Shown here: in pieces, positions 34,546-48,144 of the stretch
How the letters are laid out: each line of letters opens with the position of its first letter
Position numbering within the stretch: position 1 is the first letter of the stretch
Origin: Helicostylum pulchrum
Taxonomy: Eukaryota; Mucoromycota; Mucoromycetes; Mucorales; Mucoraceae
Length of the DNA: 64,000 nucleotides
NCBI GenBank assembly: GCA_025677825.1
Contig: JAIXMO010000003.1
Location: 806,001-870,000 of the forward strand
Direction: 5' to 3'
Notes under the pieces: generated by a model
Database searches by the model: none
The model's input: the letters and a program-made list of their open reading frames with translations, nothing else
What the model was told of the DNA's origin: nothing
Program-made: the position numbers and the translations under genes

Positions 34546-34968
34546 GTTTTTTGATTATTATAGTGATATAGTGATGGAGGCATTTTTTTTTTGTAGAGAA
34601 GAAAGAAGGGGTAAGCTTACATCATAGGTAGCAAAAACAGATTAACTTCAGAAGCACTCAAAACAATTTTTTTTTTTTTTTTTGGTCAGTAAAGTCTTTA
34701 GTTGAATAGCATAATTTATTGTTGAATAGTAAGATTTATAAAATTTCTTTCATCTTTTTTTTCCAATTCGGGCGAACATCGCTGTGTAATTTTCACCTTG
34801 AAATGCAGTGGATACATACTAATTGGAGGAATTAAATAAAAGAGACTGTCGGTTTGAGATAATTATAGTATTCACGGTAAATATAGGGCCGCTCACATTC
34901 GGAAGGATCTTGCATTGCGTTGATAATTGATTCCTGTTATATGTTCGAATTAAATGACCGTTTAGTGT
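34546..34968. other. Spacer, no gene seen
   Basis: AT-rich spacer with a 20-base T tract (about 34664-34683). It may contain the outer end of the transposon remnant to its left. Two short phrases repeat (TTGAATAGCATAATTTATTG / TTGAATAGTAAGATTTATAA). Confidence 0.4.
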
Positions 34969-36135
34969 CTATAATAATAATAATGACTTTACCTTAAAAC
35001 TGAATAAAATCTCCAGCGACTCTTTAATTGAAGTATATGTTGATCCTAAAGTGGGAAGCATTATTTTACTCAATAATACAAGGTCATATCCATTCTCTTT
35101 CGAAAAAGAACTACGGTATAACTCCATAATATTGTCAGTAATAAATACGCTAAAGACGTAGAATTCTCTTCTTGACTTCGCTTCCTTAATCCGATGATGA
35201 AGTTGTCTTTTCAATCGCTCTCCCAAACGCGCTCTATCTTCTTCTTGCAACCTTTCGCCAACACCATTAACTTTAATTTCCCCACAGCCTAGTTCTTGAT
35301 AGTTACTATATATTAAAAAGTGATGGGTCACTGTCTTTCCGCTTGTATCTTGATTTGTTATAGAGGGCTTTTCCCTATACGAAAAAAAAAAAAAAAAATA
35401 GATGAGAATTGATCGCTTTTAAATTAAAAGAAGACATACCAGGCAATATTGACTTTTAATTTAGAATTGAAAACAAATCTCAAAAGTATTGATATATTTT
35501 GCACTGAATAATCAATTTCAGACTGCTTGTTATTGGAAATCAAAGGTAATCTGTCCAAATTTTCCGTTAAATTGACTAAAAACACCCCTAAATTTCGCTG
35601 AAAAATATCTTCTTCTGTTGGGGGATCATTTGGTGTAAATTGAGATCTTTTTCGTCATTGAGGATTGTTAAGCTAGTGAGAATTATAAAAAAAAAAATTA
35701 GTAAAACACGCCACAAATATTTATATTAACTTACACATGTTCATTAAGAACTTGAATGTTTTCGGGTCTGTCTTGCTGCTTCCTTTCAGAGAAGAGATGT
35801 ACTTTAACCCTGTAAAAAAAAAATTTGTCGTTGATTATTGCGATCATAGTAATCCACGACGAACCGCTTGACTCACTTGGCATTATGTAAGTAGGTGCAG
35901 TATAGCGATTACAGTAATATTTTTTTAAGGATTGCCATTCTTTTTTGGTAAAAATTGATTTCTGAGAGCCGTCATCCTTGCTTCCGAGATTTAATATTGA
36001 GCTTAAGCCCAGAGCCATGATATTCACTTCTTTGTTGGTGATGGTCTCTGTGCTAGTACAATATGCACTATGTAAGTTAATGGCTTCTTTTTTTGATTCG
36101 GGTGCCCACAGATAGTTTATTATCTTATTCGGTAA
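34969..36135 (-). pseudogene. Degenerate member A of a multicopy family with an ExK-type motif
   Basis: Four blocks: NYLWAPESKKEAINLH then MALGLSSILNLGSKDDGSQK (36120-35825); FTPNDPPTEEDIFQRNLGVF (about 35645-35445); then, after an intron with GTATGTC donor, EKPSITNQDTSGK, GCGEIKVNGVGERL, RLGERLKRQLHHRIKEAKSR and EFYVFSVFITDNIMELYRSS (35370-34990). A one-base shift near 35650 puts the second block out of frame, so it is probably dead. The GEIK motif followed by an amphipathic helix and a beta-rich FYVFSVFI stretch resembles the (D/E)xK core of PD-(D/E)xK nuclease-like folds. That is inference; no function is known. Confidence 0.55.
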
Positions 36136-36138
36136 AAC

Positions 36139-37104
36139 TCAATTGGTGTCAGTAGAACAATTCAAAAGAAAAGGCCGGCAGTAGTCCTTCCCAAGGGGGC
36201 TGTTGGGGTAAAGAAGCCTTTTTTTTTTTTGGTCGGTGCCATGTGGATTCACGGTTTCGCCTTTCTTCATTCTGATAATCTTGTTCATGTTGACCATTTT
36301 TTTTAAGGATAGGGCATCAAAGATCGAAAACATCTCGTTCTGAAGCTTTGGTGGAACCTTCACTTTTTGTCGAGACGGAAGCCAGAAGGTCTGGGTAAGC
36401 TTTTGAAATTTCACCTTGCTGGAGGTAAAGCATTATAGCTACCGTTCTTCAACCAGGAATTCCTAATAAGCGCGAACCATCAGCTTGCGTAGACTACGTT
36501 CCTGTCCTTTGTAGACGCTGTCCGTTTCTACCACCAAATAATAATAATAATAAAAATTAGTAACAAAGAAAAAACGTCGTAAATGTGTGTTTAAGTATAT
36601 GGTCTTACCACTGGCTTTTAAAGATGAGATGTATTCTGATCCCAAGAACAGATTATTTTCTCTTACAATTGCGATAATTGTATCCCAGGCCTCTGCACAG
36701 GCTTCTTCTGGCATGATATATTCAATCTTCTTATATCTCGTTGGATAATACTTTTTAATACTGTCACATTCTTGTTCAGAAAAGAGACTCTTTTGTGAAT
36801 CTTTCGTATTATCACCAAGGTTGATAATTGAGCTTGAACCCAAGGCCATGACATTGATTTGATTATTGGTGATGGGATACATATCGTGCAGTTTGACTGC
36901 TTCGACTTTGATTCATGTACTAATTGAATTGATGGCCTCATCTTCTGTAAAGAAGTTGTCACTTTCATCTTGTTCAATATAGTTCGTAAAATTGTCATAA
37001 CCATCTTGTTCTTGCTCATCATGATGTATTATATGCAAGACTTGCCTCCGTTGCCTTTTGAGCGCGGCTATAAAAAAAATGATTAGTTTAATTTTGATAA
37101 ACAA
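36139..37104 (-). pseudogene. Degenerate member B of the same family
   Basis: KVEAVKLHDMYPITNNQINV then MALGSSSIINLGDNTKDSQK (36920-36780) aligns with member A's KKEAINLH...EVNIMALGLSSILNLG. An upstream acidic exon (DEQEQDGYDNFTNYIEQDES, 37030-36960) is separated by a stop and frame change. Downstream, 36414-36139 (FWLPSRQKVKVPPKLQNEMF; IIRMKKGETVNPHGTDQKKK) may be its continuation. The GEIK block of member A is not seen here. Confidence 0.5.
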
Positions 37105-38073
37105 GATTTTTTATTACAGTTTCTCTTATTATAGTACCCGAAGAGCTAATCTAATATACAGGTCTCTTTTAGTGGCAGCCTATACGAGAAGGAAAAAGGG
37201 GGTCGACCTTCGGTTTTGATGTAGGTGGAAACCATAAGACTACCTTCATAACTAATGATACTAATTAAAAACACATACACAAATATGCATATTAACATCC
37301 ACGTGATCTTCTTACCTGATGAAAGGATGTAATATGGAGGCCTCTACTGATAACAGTGGGTACGCAGAGGAAAGCCGGGTTTAAAGTTATCAGCTACGGA
37401 AACATCGCCAGTAGCTAAATCTATTTCCTTTCCTTAATCTTGATCTTGAGGAAAAAGAAACCTTTTTTTTTTTGTTCGAAGCCGTTGAGGTTGACCGTTT
37501 GACCTTTTTTTTCCAATCGTACATATTTGATAACGTCTCAAGTTTTAGGACACCAGAGACCAAACACATCCTTGCTCATAAAAGAAAAGTAAACATTTTA
37601 CGTTCGTTGATAATGGGCTGCCGTAGTATTCCAAGGACCTATTCTTGCTTCAGCGAATATAACAGCCTTTTCTTTCTTCTTCGACTCATATTCTTTACAC
37701 CTTCTTCATTTGTAACGAATTTTCCTAAGCCAATCGATCACTGGATGCCAGATATTCCTCTTGCCAATAGTTATTCGCACTTTTTTATGCTCAAAAGAAA
37801 GTGTACGAAAAAAAAATCTAGCTTAAAGGAAAAAAAAGGAAAATGTGTAAGAATTTATTATTGGTTGACCAAATAAGGATCGAGTTTCAAATAAAAATTA
37901 ATAAGCTTGTTTATAAACAAATAACTATAATTAAGAGCTGATATTAATTTATTATTTATTAAAAAGAACAAAAAAGAAGGGCATAATGAATTCATTACAG
38001 TTGATATAAAAATGAAAGACATAATGAATAGGATATAGAAGTAAACAGTTTCGCATAAAACGGAGTCTTTTTT
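37105..38073. other. Spacer with a third, weaker trace of the 36139-36414 sequence
   Basis: On the minus strand 37620-37440 gives MSKDVFGLWCPKT and VRLEKKGQTVNLNGFEQKKK. The second aligns with IIRMKKGETVNPHGTDQKKK at 36139-36414, so a third decayed copy is present. A plus-strand ORF at 37472-37876 is a shadow of this. The rest is AT-rich. Confidence 0.45.
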
Positions 38074-39300
38074 TTAGCGTCTCCTTTTTTTTAATATCGG
38101 CGAATGATCTTCTTCATCTTCTGTAAAATAACCTTCTACAGACACGCTATCTAACAAGTGTCGAATAAATAGTTGGTGGCCTTTTTCATGTGGTGATTTT
38201 GAGATGGTTACTTCTGGTACTAAAAGCTCTCCTTGTAAACCCAAGTTTGTTTTTCCTATAAGTAACTGATGAACTTGTTCTATAGATTTAAAGTATTTGA
38301 CTGTCTTTAATTTTTAACTGGTTAGTTTAAATTTTTATACAAATATGGAAGGTGCTTTTTTACCTTGACATGTAATTCCAACGTTGCATCTTCGTCACAC
38401 ACAATAAGAGCTTTTGCATGCATCTGTATTGCTGAAATAGCCCACATATGATTTACACCTTCTTCTATACACTTCGCTAATGCAACACTAAAAAAAAAAT
38501 GAACTAAAATAAATGCATGTAAAAAAAAAAAGACATCCCAATTTCATTAAATTACCTTTTATGGGCGCCAGTGATTACAATACATACTTCGCGTGCCTCC
38601 ATTACAGTTCTATAAAAAAAAATATTTAGTTTGGGTGTGAATACAATAAGAGCCATGCGAGACTTACGCCACGCCTACAGTCAGTGCTGCTTTTGGTACT
38701 TTAGATATATCGCCACTAAAAAATCGTGAATTCGCCACAATGGATTCATAGGCCAAAGTTTTTACACGGGTACGAGATTTAAGCGAAGATCCGGGTTCGT
38801 TAAAAGCGAAGTGACCATCAGGACCAACACCACATAAAAATAATTCTATACCACCTACACGAATGATTTTCCTTTCGTATCTACGACATTCTGCTTCCAA
38901 ATTTGATGCATTTCCGTTTAATAAGTTTATATTTTTCTTTTGCATATCGACGTGCTTAAAAAAAATTGTATTTGTATACGTATAATAGGATTCTTTATGG
39001 TTTCTAAAAAAAAAAGAAGTTATGAGCTTTTTATTTTATATACTTTTTATTTTTTGCTTCTTACTTTGGTATACCGATATATTCATCCATATTAAATGTG
39101 ACAACGTGCTTAAAACTGATTTCCCCTGCTTTATAAAATTCGATCAAATGCTTAAAGATGAGTAAAGGTGAAGACCCTGAAGGAAGGCCTAGGACGAAGG
39201 GACGGGCTTCGGTTGGTTTATACTGATTTATTCGTTCTTTGACATAATGAGCTATCCAAACAGATACCTCGTCGCAATTGTTGCGAATAACTAGTCTCAT
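38074..39300 (-). CDS. Glucosamine-6-phosphate deaminase/isomerase (NagB family)
   Basis: Five or more exons; the first are 39065-39300 and 38668-39003. The enzyme converts glucosamine-6-phosphate to fructose-6-phosphate and ammonia, the last step of amino-sugar and chitin catabolism, in the cytosol. Motifs: [10 protein letters not shown] (phosphate loop), FNMDEYIG with the catalytic Asp, [20 protein letters not shown] with Asp and His of the active site, [19 protein letters not shown], then [17 protein letters not shown]. The lid-side segment, usually DHPxSYHxFM, reads [20 protein letters not shown], an unusual change that keeps Ser-Tyr and FFKH. The C-terminus ends in a basic KKRRR tail after an acidic EDEED, longer than bacterial NagB. 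The start at 39300 is the first in-frame Met and fits the family. Confidence 0.9.
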
Positions 39301-41125
39301 TTTTTTGCGGTAAGAAAGTTAGAAAAAGAAGAAGAGGAAGAATAAAAAAACAAGGCTTTGCTTGTTTCGTATTTAAATGCGGATTCTGGGACGATATCGT
39401 CATTTACATCTCTATTTCTCTCTCGAAAGTCCGATATAGTGGGAAGAACAAAAAGGTCTATCCTTAGTTATAAATAAAATAAGTATGCTTGTCAAGCGCA
39501 TATTAAAACGCACTGAGCGTAAGATTAGTTTAGTCAACTTTCACCGAGATGTCAAACGGACGTGCCACTATATACGTTGTACGTGGCATCGTATATTCTG
39601 AACAGAGATCTCGTACGATTTTTAAAAATATGGGGGCGGGAAGCAAAATTCAGACAGGCGACCTTTCATCTTTCTTTCCAAAGAGTTATATAAAGCGTAG
39701 TAGCCAGGTTATGGATTGCATAAGTAAAGATTACAATACAAATCTAACGATAACGTAAACACAGAGAATATATATATACATATATGTACAAGACTATCAC
39801 TTAATTGCACCAGCGAATATTCTGCTGTTATTAAGACATCTGCCACTTTATACCACAGGCCGTTTGTTAGGATTAAGGTTTTATGAAGAAAGGAGCAATA
39901 TTACATCGTTACGTGCGTATTTGACGTTATCACCTCGTGGTAAATAGTACGTATATGATAATGGGGGATAATTGAAATACGTGTAGTAGTACTAGAGTAT
40001 AAAGCTCTATAAGTGCACGAAAGATCAAGAAAGAAAAGAAGGGCAGTAAAAAATGAAGGGAGAGTCTCTACAAAGGTAATCTAATCATTGTTGATCAGTA
40101 CTGAAAGTTAATAATACTGATAAAAAAAAGGACCAAGTAATAGTCGTTACTTGGTCGATTCCTTCAGATAAGAAATGTTGCACCAAAATTAAAAACCGGG
40201 TATTCAAAAAAAAAAAAAAGTATATTTTTCTGTATGAACAAACAATTACCAATTCTTGTGTTGCGCCGAGAAAGTCTTTTTTTTGATTCGAAAAACGGAC
40301 AGTTTGGGTCATATATGCAATGCAAAAAAATTTATCTAGGATTACTTAACCCTGATTCTTTTTGCTTTTTTTTTTTGGTCACACACGGATTGGGATAAGG
40401 TTTTTCTACACAATTTACAACGGAATACAAACTTTTCCCGTACCTTCCCTACTTTTTTAAACGTCGGTATATATGTTATGGTACATTTTCCCTTACACCC
40501 CTTTTTTTTTTCTTTTAAATGAAAAAATTCTAAAGTACTGGATGTCATAATACATTAATGTTGTCTAAATGCATTGGTTTCGATCGATTGCTTATACGTC
40601 TACATTGATTTAATAATTGATATCTAAACTAATACGCTTTTTTTTTTCTTTGGTTTGTACCAATTGTTTGTAAACAGTGTATATGTGCCTCCGATCAATT
40701 TTCTAGCCGGTGCTATTTTGCAAATGTCACTTTAAAAGTCATTATTCCGGGTTATTGGATTCGAAAGTCAATTACGAGCTGAAACATGAGCAAGAAAAAT
40801 GTATCAATATATAAAATGTTGATTATTTCGATTTATGTAGAATGACGAGCTTATTAAAAAAAAAGTTGCATAGCGCGAAATAGACACCTGGAAAAAAAAC
40901 AGTACTAGACCAGTATGCGTCCCAAATCATACATTAGTTATATAAGGGAACAACTGGGTAACTAGCCTTGATTATCAGCTTACCTAATTTTTTTTTATGT
41001 TTAAAAAACGTCTGCAATAAAACTTCTCCGAAACATTATACGACTTTCTTTTAAAAAAGAAAAAAAAGAGACAGATATACTATTTTCTTCTTCTTGTTAA
41101 ACTTTTTTTCTTACCTAAAACAAAA
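39301..41125. other. Long intergenic region, no convincing gene
   Basis: A minus-strand ORF at 40342-40548 (68 codons) has three Cys pairs (CKGKC; CKLCRKTLSQSVC). It could be a zinc-binding fragment but has no supporting splice context. A plus-strand ORF at 39549-39758 is unsupported. The last ~150 bases, with TTCTTCTTCTTG and T tracts, form the presumable promoter of the DAHP synthase gene. Confidence 0.45.
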
Positions 41126-42393
<1,268 letters not shown>

Positions 42394-43367
42394 TATCCAC
42401 TAGTAATTTAAAATATTTTTGCTCTTTTATACAATAAAATTAGGTCTGTTGTGCTCCAAAAGATGTTATAAAACAAATGGGAGTTAATTAATATTTAGTA
42501 AATTTATTTATTAACTATTACAAACAAGTGGATGATCAAGAAATTCTAGCATCGTTCGTTCTCGTATAATATTTGAAACCGCTTCCATTTTTATACATTT
42601 TTCTTTCGATAACTATCACTTTTAGCGCGTACAATTTTTGTCGTCGTTTCACTTTATATACCTAATTTCATTGTGTTCGTTAGTCTAGGCGGCGTTATTT
42701 CATATCGTTTTTTTATCGTTTTACTTTTCCAAAAGCTCCTTGTCCTATCGTTTTAATCATTGTGAATTGTGACAAGTTTACAGCTATGGTGTACAAAAAG
42801 TTTAAATACAAGTGCTTTCATATTTTATTTTATTTTTAATTTATGGTTTAATACCTTATCTACTGCACTCTGTACTATCAATATTTCCCATACTTTTAAA
42901 AAATAAAAAGAAAAAAAGGGGGAGGAAAAAAAAATAACAAAAAAAAAAAAATAGAAATAAAAACATTGTCGCATGATGAAAGCCCTCTTATTTATTTTTT
43001 TCTAATGCGTGTTACGCATGTCAAAATATACACTCTATCTACAATCGTTAAAATTTCATTTACTACCTTTATGTAACATAGTACAACCAACTGCTTACTA
43101 TCTTTTGTAGGCATAACTTTAAGTAATAAGGCCCTTTTTTTTTTCGTCTGTCATTTTTATCCGTTTGGTTTATTTAATACTTTCAATTGTAAATAAATGT
43201 CGGCTTATCTAAATTACCACAATTTTATTGAAGGTGGAGAGCACATTTGAACAGCAAGTCCTTTTTTCTCTTTTTTTTTTTTTTTTTTTGCAATTGATAC
43301 ACTTTTTGATATCCAACAATAAACATAATTATAAGAAAAAAAGGTAGAAAAATAATTTATTATTTAC
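42394..43367. other. Intergenic, no gene seen
   Basis: Runs of A and T, including AAAAAAAAGGGGGAGGAAAA (42910-42960) and a T tract at about 43271-43289. It includes the 3' flank of the DAHP synthase gene (polyadenylation-like AATAAAA at 42433). Confidence 0.5.
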
Positions 43368-43604
43368 TTATTGCAATAGGGCAAGGAACATCCTTATTAT
43401 TCTAAATCTATCGTACTCAACTCGGAAATCTGCCACAGTCGCCAAAACATTTCTTTCCATTGCATTGATCGAACCTTGATAAGCCCTCTTCAAATCATAA
43501 AAGGAGGTTGAGAACACGACATACATATCCCACGTAAGCTTTAAGTCAGTCATCAGTTTAGCTCCTATGGCTAAGGATCGGTTAACATCTGCATAGTTAG
43601 CTTG

Positions 43605-45084
43605 TTATAATCCGCCTTCTAGCCTTTGCAACCCTTGGTTTAATCGTTCAATCGATCGCCTGTTATTCTGTCTGCAACGTTCTACTATATCAATCGCCTT
43701 AAGTATGGTATACGCAACTTCAAAATTTCTAAACGTCCTTTGATAATTGTTATACTGTTCTGTCATCTCTCTGTAAGCAAGTTTTATTTCTCCAATGATT
43801 GCTCTGTTTCTAGGTGACACACCACGCAACGATACTTGGTGATTTAAAAAGTTCAGATACGCATGTGCTGTCAAAACTCTATATGCTCGATTGATCAAAG
43901 CCATTTTAGTTCTAAGCTCATTTACCTGTACCAAAGTTATTCGCGGTAAGTCGATAAAGGAACGCCCATATACGCTCTCTTTCTACGTCAGTATATGCAA
44001 CACGAGGAATAACAATTTCTGCGCCTCCTAGAACAGTGCGGTTGAACCATGCTAAGATTCCTTCCTCAATATCTTCATCCTCGTTACGAACTGCAGCGAT
44101 CTCGTCCATCCTCTCAATCCTTCGAAGGCGCTCAATTTCTCTCCTATTTTCATCATAAATGCCACCATTATTATTACCAGGAATGTCGCCATTAACATTA
44201 CCATTAATTTCGAAATCGTTGGGAATATTCGTCAAAATAGTTTGAAACAATTGTATATCTCTTAAAACGTCTGCTGCAGCGCGTCTAAACGCAATCGATT
44301 GGCGATTATTATAACCAAACAAATTTGGGAATCCGGGTTTCCATTGTATATGATTCATAAAAGGTTGGTTGAAAAGATTCCCGACATGTGCGTCCTCGTT
44401 GTAAGTATCAATCCACAAGAGTTCATTCAAACTAAATGTTGCAATAATATCGCCCACATTAGCTGAACTTGTCAAGTAAAGCAACATAAAATCACAAACA
44501 AACAAGTTTTGGGACGTGCAGAGAGCATGAAAAATTGCCATAAGGACCTCCTCAAACTCGTTTGGACCATCACCCACTATCTTTATACCCAAATTCGACG
44601 AGAAAATAAACATAATTGATCTTGCTACGGTTACTGTATCTTGTTCATCTATATGATAACACATGCATCTTAGTAACTCCTTTAACCTAGTCTCTCTATC
44701 AACCGAAAACAATTCTACCAGGATATTTCTTGAAGGTCTTTCTACCGTTTGTTGTTGAAATAATAGATCTCCTCTATTTCCTTGGAGACACGTCAAAGGG
44801 CGAAATCTGTTACGGCGGATCCACATTTGAAGTCGGTCAAGGTAGGTTTCATATATTAAAGCGTCTCCTTCTCGATCGAAAATAAACCTGTCGGCGATTT
44901 GTACATGGTCGTATGGAATTATATCAGGTAGAGAAACTTCATTAATACAAGGAACATTTTCGCGAACATGTGCATTTAGAATAAGCCAATAAGTAGCGTA
45001 CAAACAAATCCCAAACACTAAAGAAAATAATGTATTGGGAGCCATTGATAACGCCGAAACAAAAAATGGAGTGAAAATATTCAT
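43605..45084 (-). CDS. Unrecognised protein with N-terminal membrane segment
   Basis: The ORF opens at 45162, but the Met at 45084 (MNIFTPFFVSALSMAP then LFSLVFGICLYATYWLIL) gives a signal-anchor and is preferred. The first long exon runs to 43927. A GTAAAT donor there and a GACAG acceptor at 43868 remove 59 bases and restore frame (NFGT|AHAYLNFLNHQ), ending at 43605. About 470 residues. The body is helical and rich in Arg, Asn and Asp, with MWIRRNRFRPLTCLQGN, an Asn-Gly repeat (GNVNGDIPGNNNGGI) and an ER-rich helix (RREIERLRRIERMDEI). I do not recognise a family. After the TAA the same frame stays open to 43368 (LMTDLKLTWDMYVVFSTSFY), so the protein may once have been longer by about 78 residues. 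The long first exon is unusual among its neighbours. Confidence 0.55.
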
Positions 45085-45162
45085 TGATAGTTGTAAAGAA
45101 AAAAAAAGGGAATATCTTATTACTAAATTAAAAAAAAAGGACACTCTTTTTATACTTGACAA

Positions 45163-47307
45163 TTAAACTACAAAGGATAATTTATTGCTGCTATTATTAG
45201 TCGCATTCATCTATCACTCAAAGTAAAACAAAACAAAAAATGCCTTTTTTGGTCACTTTCATCTAAAATATGCTTCATTGTACTCTTCTTATTAACGTGC
45301 ATATTTTAATATAATCTGTAATAATAAATTTCCAACTTCTTTATTATAGGCGTTAAGATGGCCCATTGTCTTTTTTCAAGCATGTTTTCTTTTATCCTTT
45401 CGTCAACCGATGAATGTAATTAGTAGTTACTGATATCTAGATTATTTAAAGTAACTAATCTTTTGCAGCACTACTCTCTACATTTCCGCCAGTAGTTAGC
45501 ACCGTACGCATTAAATACAGACGACATTTTTTTGCTTGAAAGTGATCTATATATAACTAACCTCTGATACCCTTGACTAACGTACCACGAACCCAACCAC
45601 TTCTGATTCACACGTCTAAATACATATTGATTGATAACAAACTTTAAGATAAAGAACACATCATCTACACAATACGAGTAATGGGCAAGACAGATAAAGT
45701 AAAAAAGTAGATGTAAATAATTGATGAGTAAGTAATGATAGTACGCAACATTTTTTTTAAAAAGAGAAGGGGAAGTTGACAGTTTTTTTTTTTTTTTTGA
45801 AATTTAGGCCTTTTCACCCTATTAGGAAATTTAGTAGGTGACATTTAATGATTCTCTTTAATTACTTTGGGAATGCTTTGCGGAGCCGTTTTTTTTCTCG
45901 GCGCATCTCCCTCACCAAATGGCATTATCTCATGTGTAGTAGGAGGGGTCTGAAGCTCTCTGACCTGAGCTACAACTATTTAAAGAAATTATTTATATCT
46001 TTATCTGGAATAAAATAAACTCCCCCCCCCCCTTTTTTTTTTCTGGAACTTTTACATTAATTATGAAGCTATCCTAGCTTTTTTTTTTTGACGTATAGAG
46101 GGTGATAACCCCTTTATTACCGCTACTGCTTTAACTTTTTTTAAATCAGCATTACACATCTAACAAAGCGAGCAGTGAATAGGCAAAATATTCGATATAT
46201 TTTCAAAACTATATTAGTGGACGAGCATAATAGTCCACTTTTTTTTATTTTATTTTTACTCGCTCTTTAATACTTGGAAGTTTAGAGTAGTGTACCATTG
46301 TTAATAAAGTAGAAAAAAAGAGTTTTAAAAAAGCAATGCATATATATACTTTTTTTCAATGCCGGGAGAGAGGGGATATTTAATATATTTTGTAACCAAA
46401 GCAAATGCACAAATGTAAAGAGTAAATAGGTCTTATCAGTCCGTTCAACTGTTTTTTTTTTCACGAGTAAATCACAGGATTTGAGTTTTTTTTTTTTTTC
46501 GTGCAAAACAAAATCATCTGCTTTGAATAAAACAATGTACGGACACACGCTTCCTCCAACCATATTAAAAAAAAGCAAGTAAAACCTTGTACGATTTTTA
46601 CTATATAAAAAGTCTCATGCCAACAACAATAGCAGTGGATAATAGTACGATTATGCATAAACCTTACTGGAAGTAGAAGGATCAATGCTTTTGTTATTGA
46701 AAAATCCAGAGCACAAGATCAACAATGTTTATAAAGAAACTCTTCGTCATCAAGGTCCCCAGCCATTACCTTCTATTCAATCTTTGAACCATAATCCGCT
46801 TAAGATACGAATCTAAAACCTTTGTTGTTATCGTTACGCTGCGTATAGAATAGCCGTTTTACCAATGTATCCATCTTTTCCTTCCAGATAAGGGTGATAT
46901 TACAAAAAAAACCTCTAGGAACAAATCTGATACGTAACTACTGCATAAATTATAGATCAAAAGAGAGAAAAGGTCTGCAAAGAGGGCTAAGAAACATTTT
47001 AGTACGTAACTAGTGCATACCACGAACTAGATCTTGCAAATATTTACACAAAAAGAGCATTTTTGTAACCAGAACTTTTAGTAACTGTATCGACCAAGAT
47101 ATTATGGTTCCTGATTAAAATCTACACAGAAAAAAAGAGAGACTTGTACTGTCTACACTTCACAACATAGCTTTATACACATAAAAAAGCCGCTTACTAA
47201 ATCTCTAACCCCAGCATAAAAAAACACACACATTTACACACGCACACATACACAGAACGGACAAAAAAAGACTAAATAAAAAAACACCTACAATGATACA
47301 CTCTTAA
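45163..47307. other. Long intergenic region
   Basis: No intact gene. ORFs at 45471-45659 and 46282-46685 are short and unsupported. At 46686 a plus-strand 42-codon ORF (MLLLLKNPEHKINNVYKETL; RHQGPQPLPSIQSLNHNP) is protein-like and may be a lone exon. Tracts of C10T10 (46023-46041) and CACACATTTACACACGCACACATACACA (47225-47252) are present. Confidence 0.45.
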
Positions 47308-47847
47308 TCAATGATTTTTGATCGAGCATCGAATACTTCTCAGCAACACTCTTCGCGTTGGTACAGGTGAATTGTCATAAATACAATTTATTTCAACTTC
47401 ATACTTTTTCGGATCCTATAATATCTACATTAGCATAAAACAAGTAAATTACAATAAAATAAAATCTAGTTATCTTGATAAGATCATAGTAGTATTGTGC
47501 ATTACCCTTCAAAAACAAATCTGCTGAGCGTATAGCAAATAATCCACTGTCGTTTGCGTTTGTTTGTTGGGGGATCTAAATGGTTTGAATATAATTAATA
47601 TTGTTTACAAATATAGTAAAACAAGAATTACATTAGCAATGTCAACTTCAATTTTTTTGCATTTTCCGTTATGCTCTGCAGCATACTTTTGCTTTAAAAA
47701 CCATTTAATTAAATCGACAGATGCATATTTTTTCTTTTTCATCGAGTCGAAAACAGTAATACTAGGTCTGGGTATTGAGCAGTCAGTTTTTATTTCATCT
47801 AAAATAAATTCGTTTTTTATTTTACTTGTTTGATCTCGGGCGAGCAA
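47308..47847 (-). pseudogene. Ulp1-like (C48) cysteine protease C-terminal part, catalytic Cys replaced by Ser
   Basis: Three exons (about 47632-47847, 47453-47575, 47308-47415) join in frame through clean GT-AG introns. Exon 1 has ITVFDSMKKKKYASVDLIKW. Exon 2 has IPQQTNANDSGLFAIRSADL. In active family members this site reads PQQ.N..DCG, with Gln stabilising the oxyanion and Cys as nucleophile; here it is DSG (a one-base TGT to AGT change). The final exon ends at 47308 after RRVLLRSIRCSIKNH. The N-terminal part with the catalytic His-Trp region was not found upstream. Such proteases cut SUMO/ubiquitin-like tags and also occur inside transposons. Probably inactive; it might be a non-catalytic binder. 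Confidence 0.55.
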
Positions 47848-48144
47848 CTACAAGGACATGCCAATGGTTTCTAGTAGTAATAAAAAAAAAATTAGTGCAC
47901 CGATGATTTGGCATTGAGTCGTCTTACTGATCGCAAACGGGAATAACCCAATATCTTTTAACGTGCATCTAACTAATATTATTTTGTTTGATTATAATTT
48001 TAGCTTTAGTATCTTACTTCTTTAATTGGGCGTTTCAAATCTCACCAAACTGAGTCTTTGTATTCAGAAACGTTTAAATCGTTACGGGTTTCACGTTTAT
48101 CAGCACATATTATACTTTTTACAGTGATTCTGTAATCAGAGTCG

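Noticed and set aside
43918..43934. Programmed -1 frameshift between two overlapping ORFs
   Set aside because: A GTAAAT donor and GACAG acceptor joining in phase explain the frame change as an ordinary 59-base intron. No slippery heptamer is evident.
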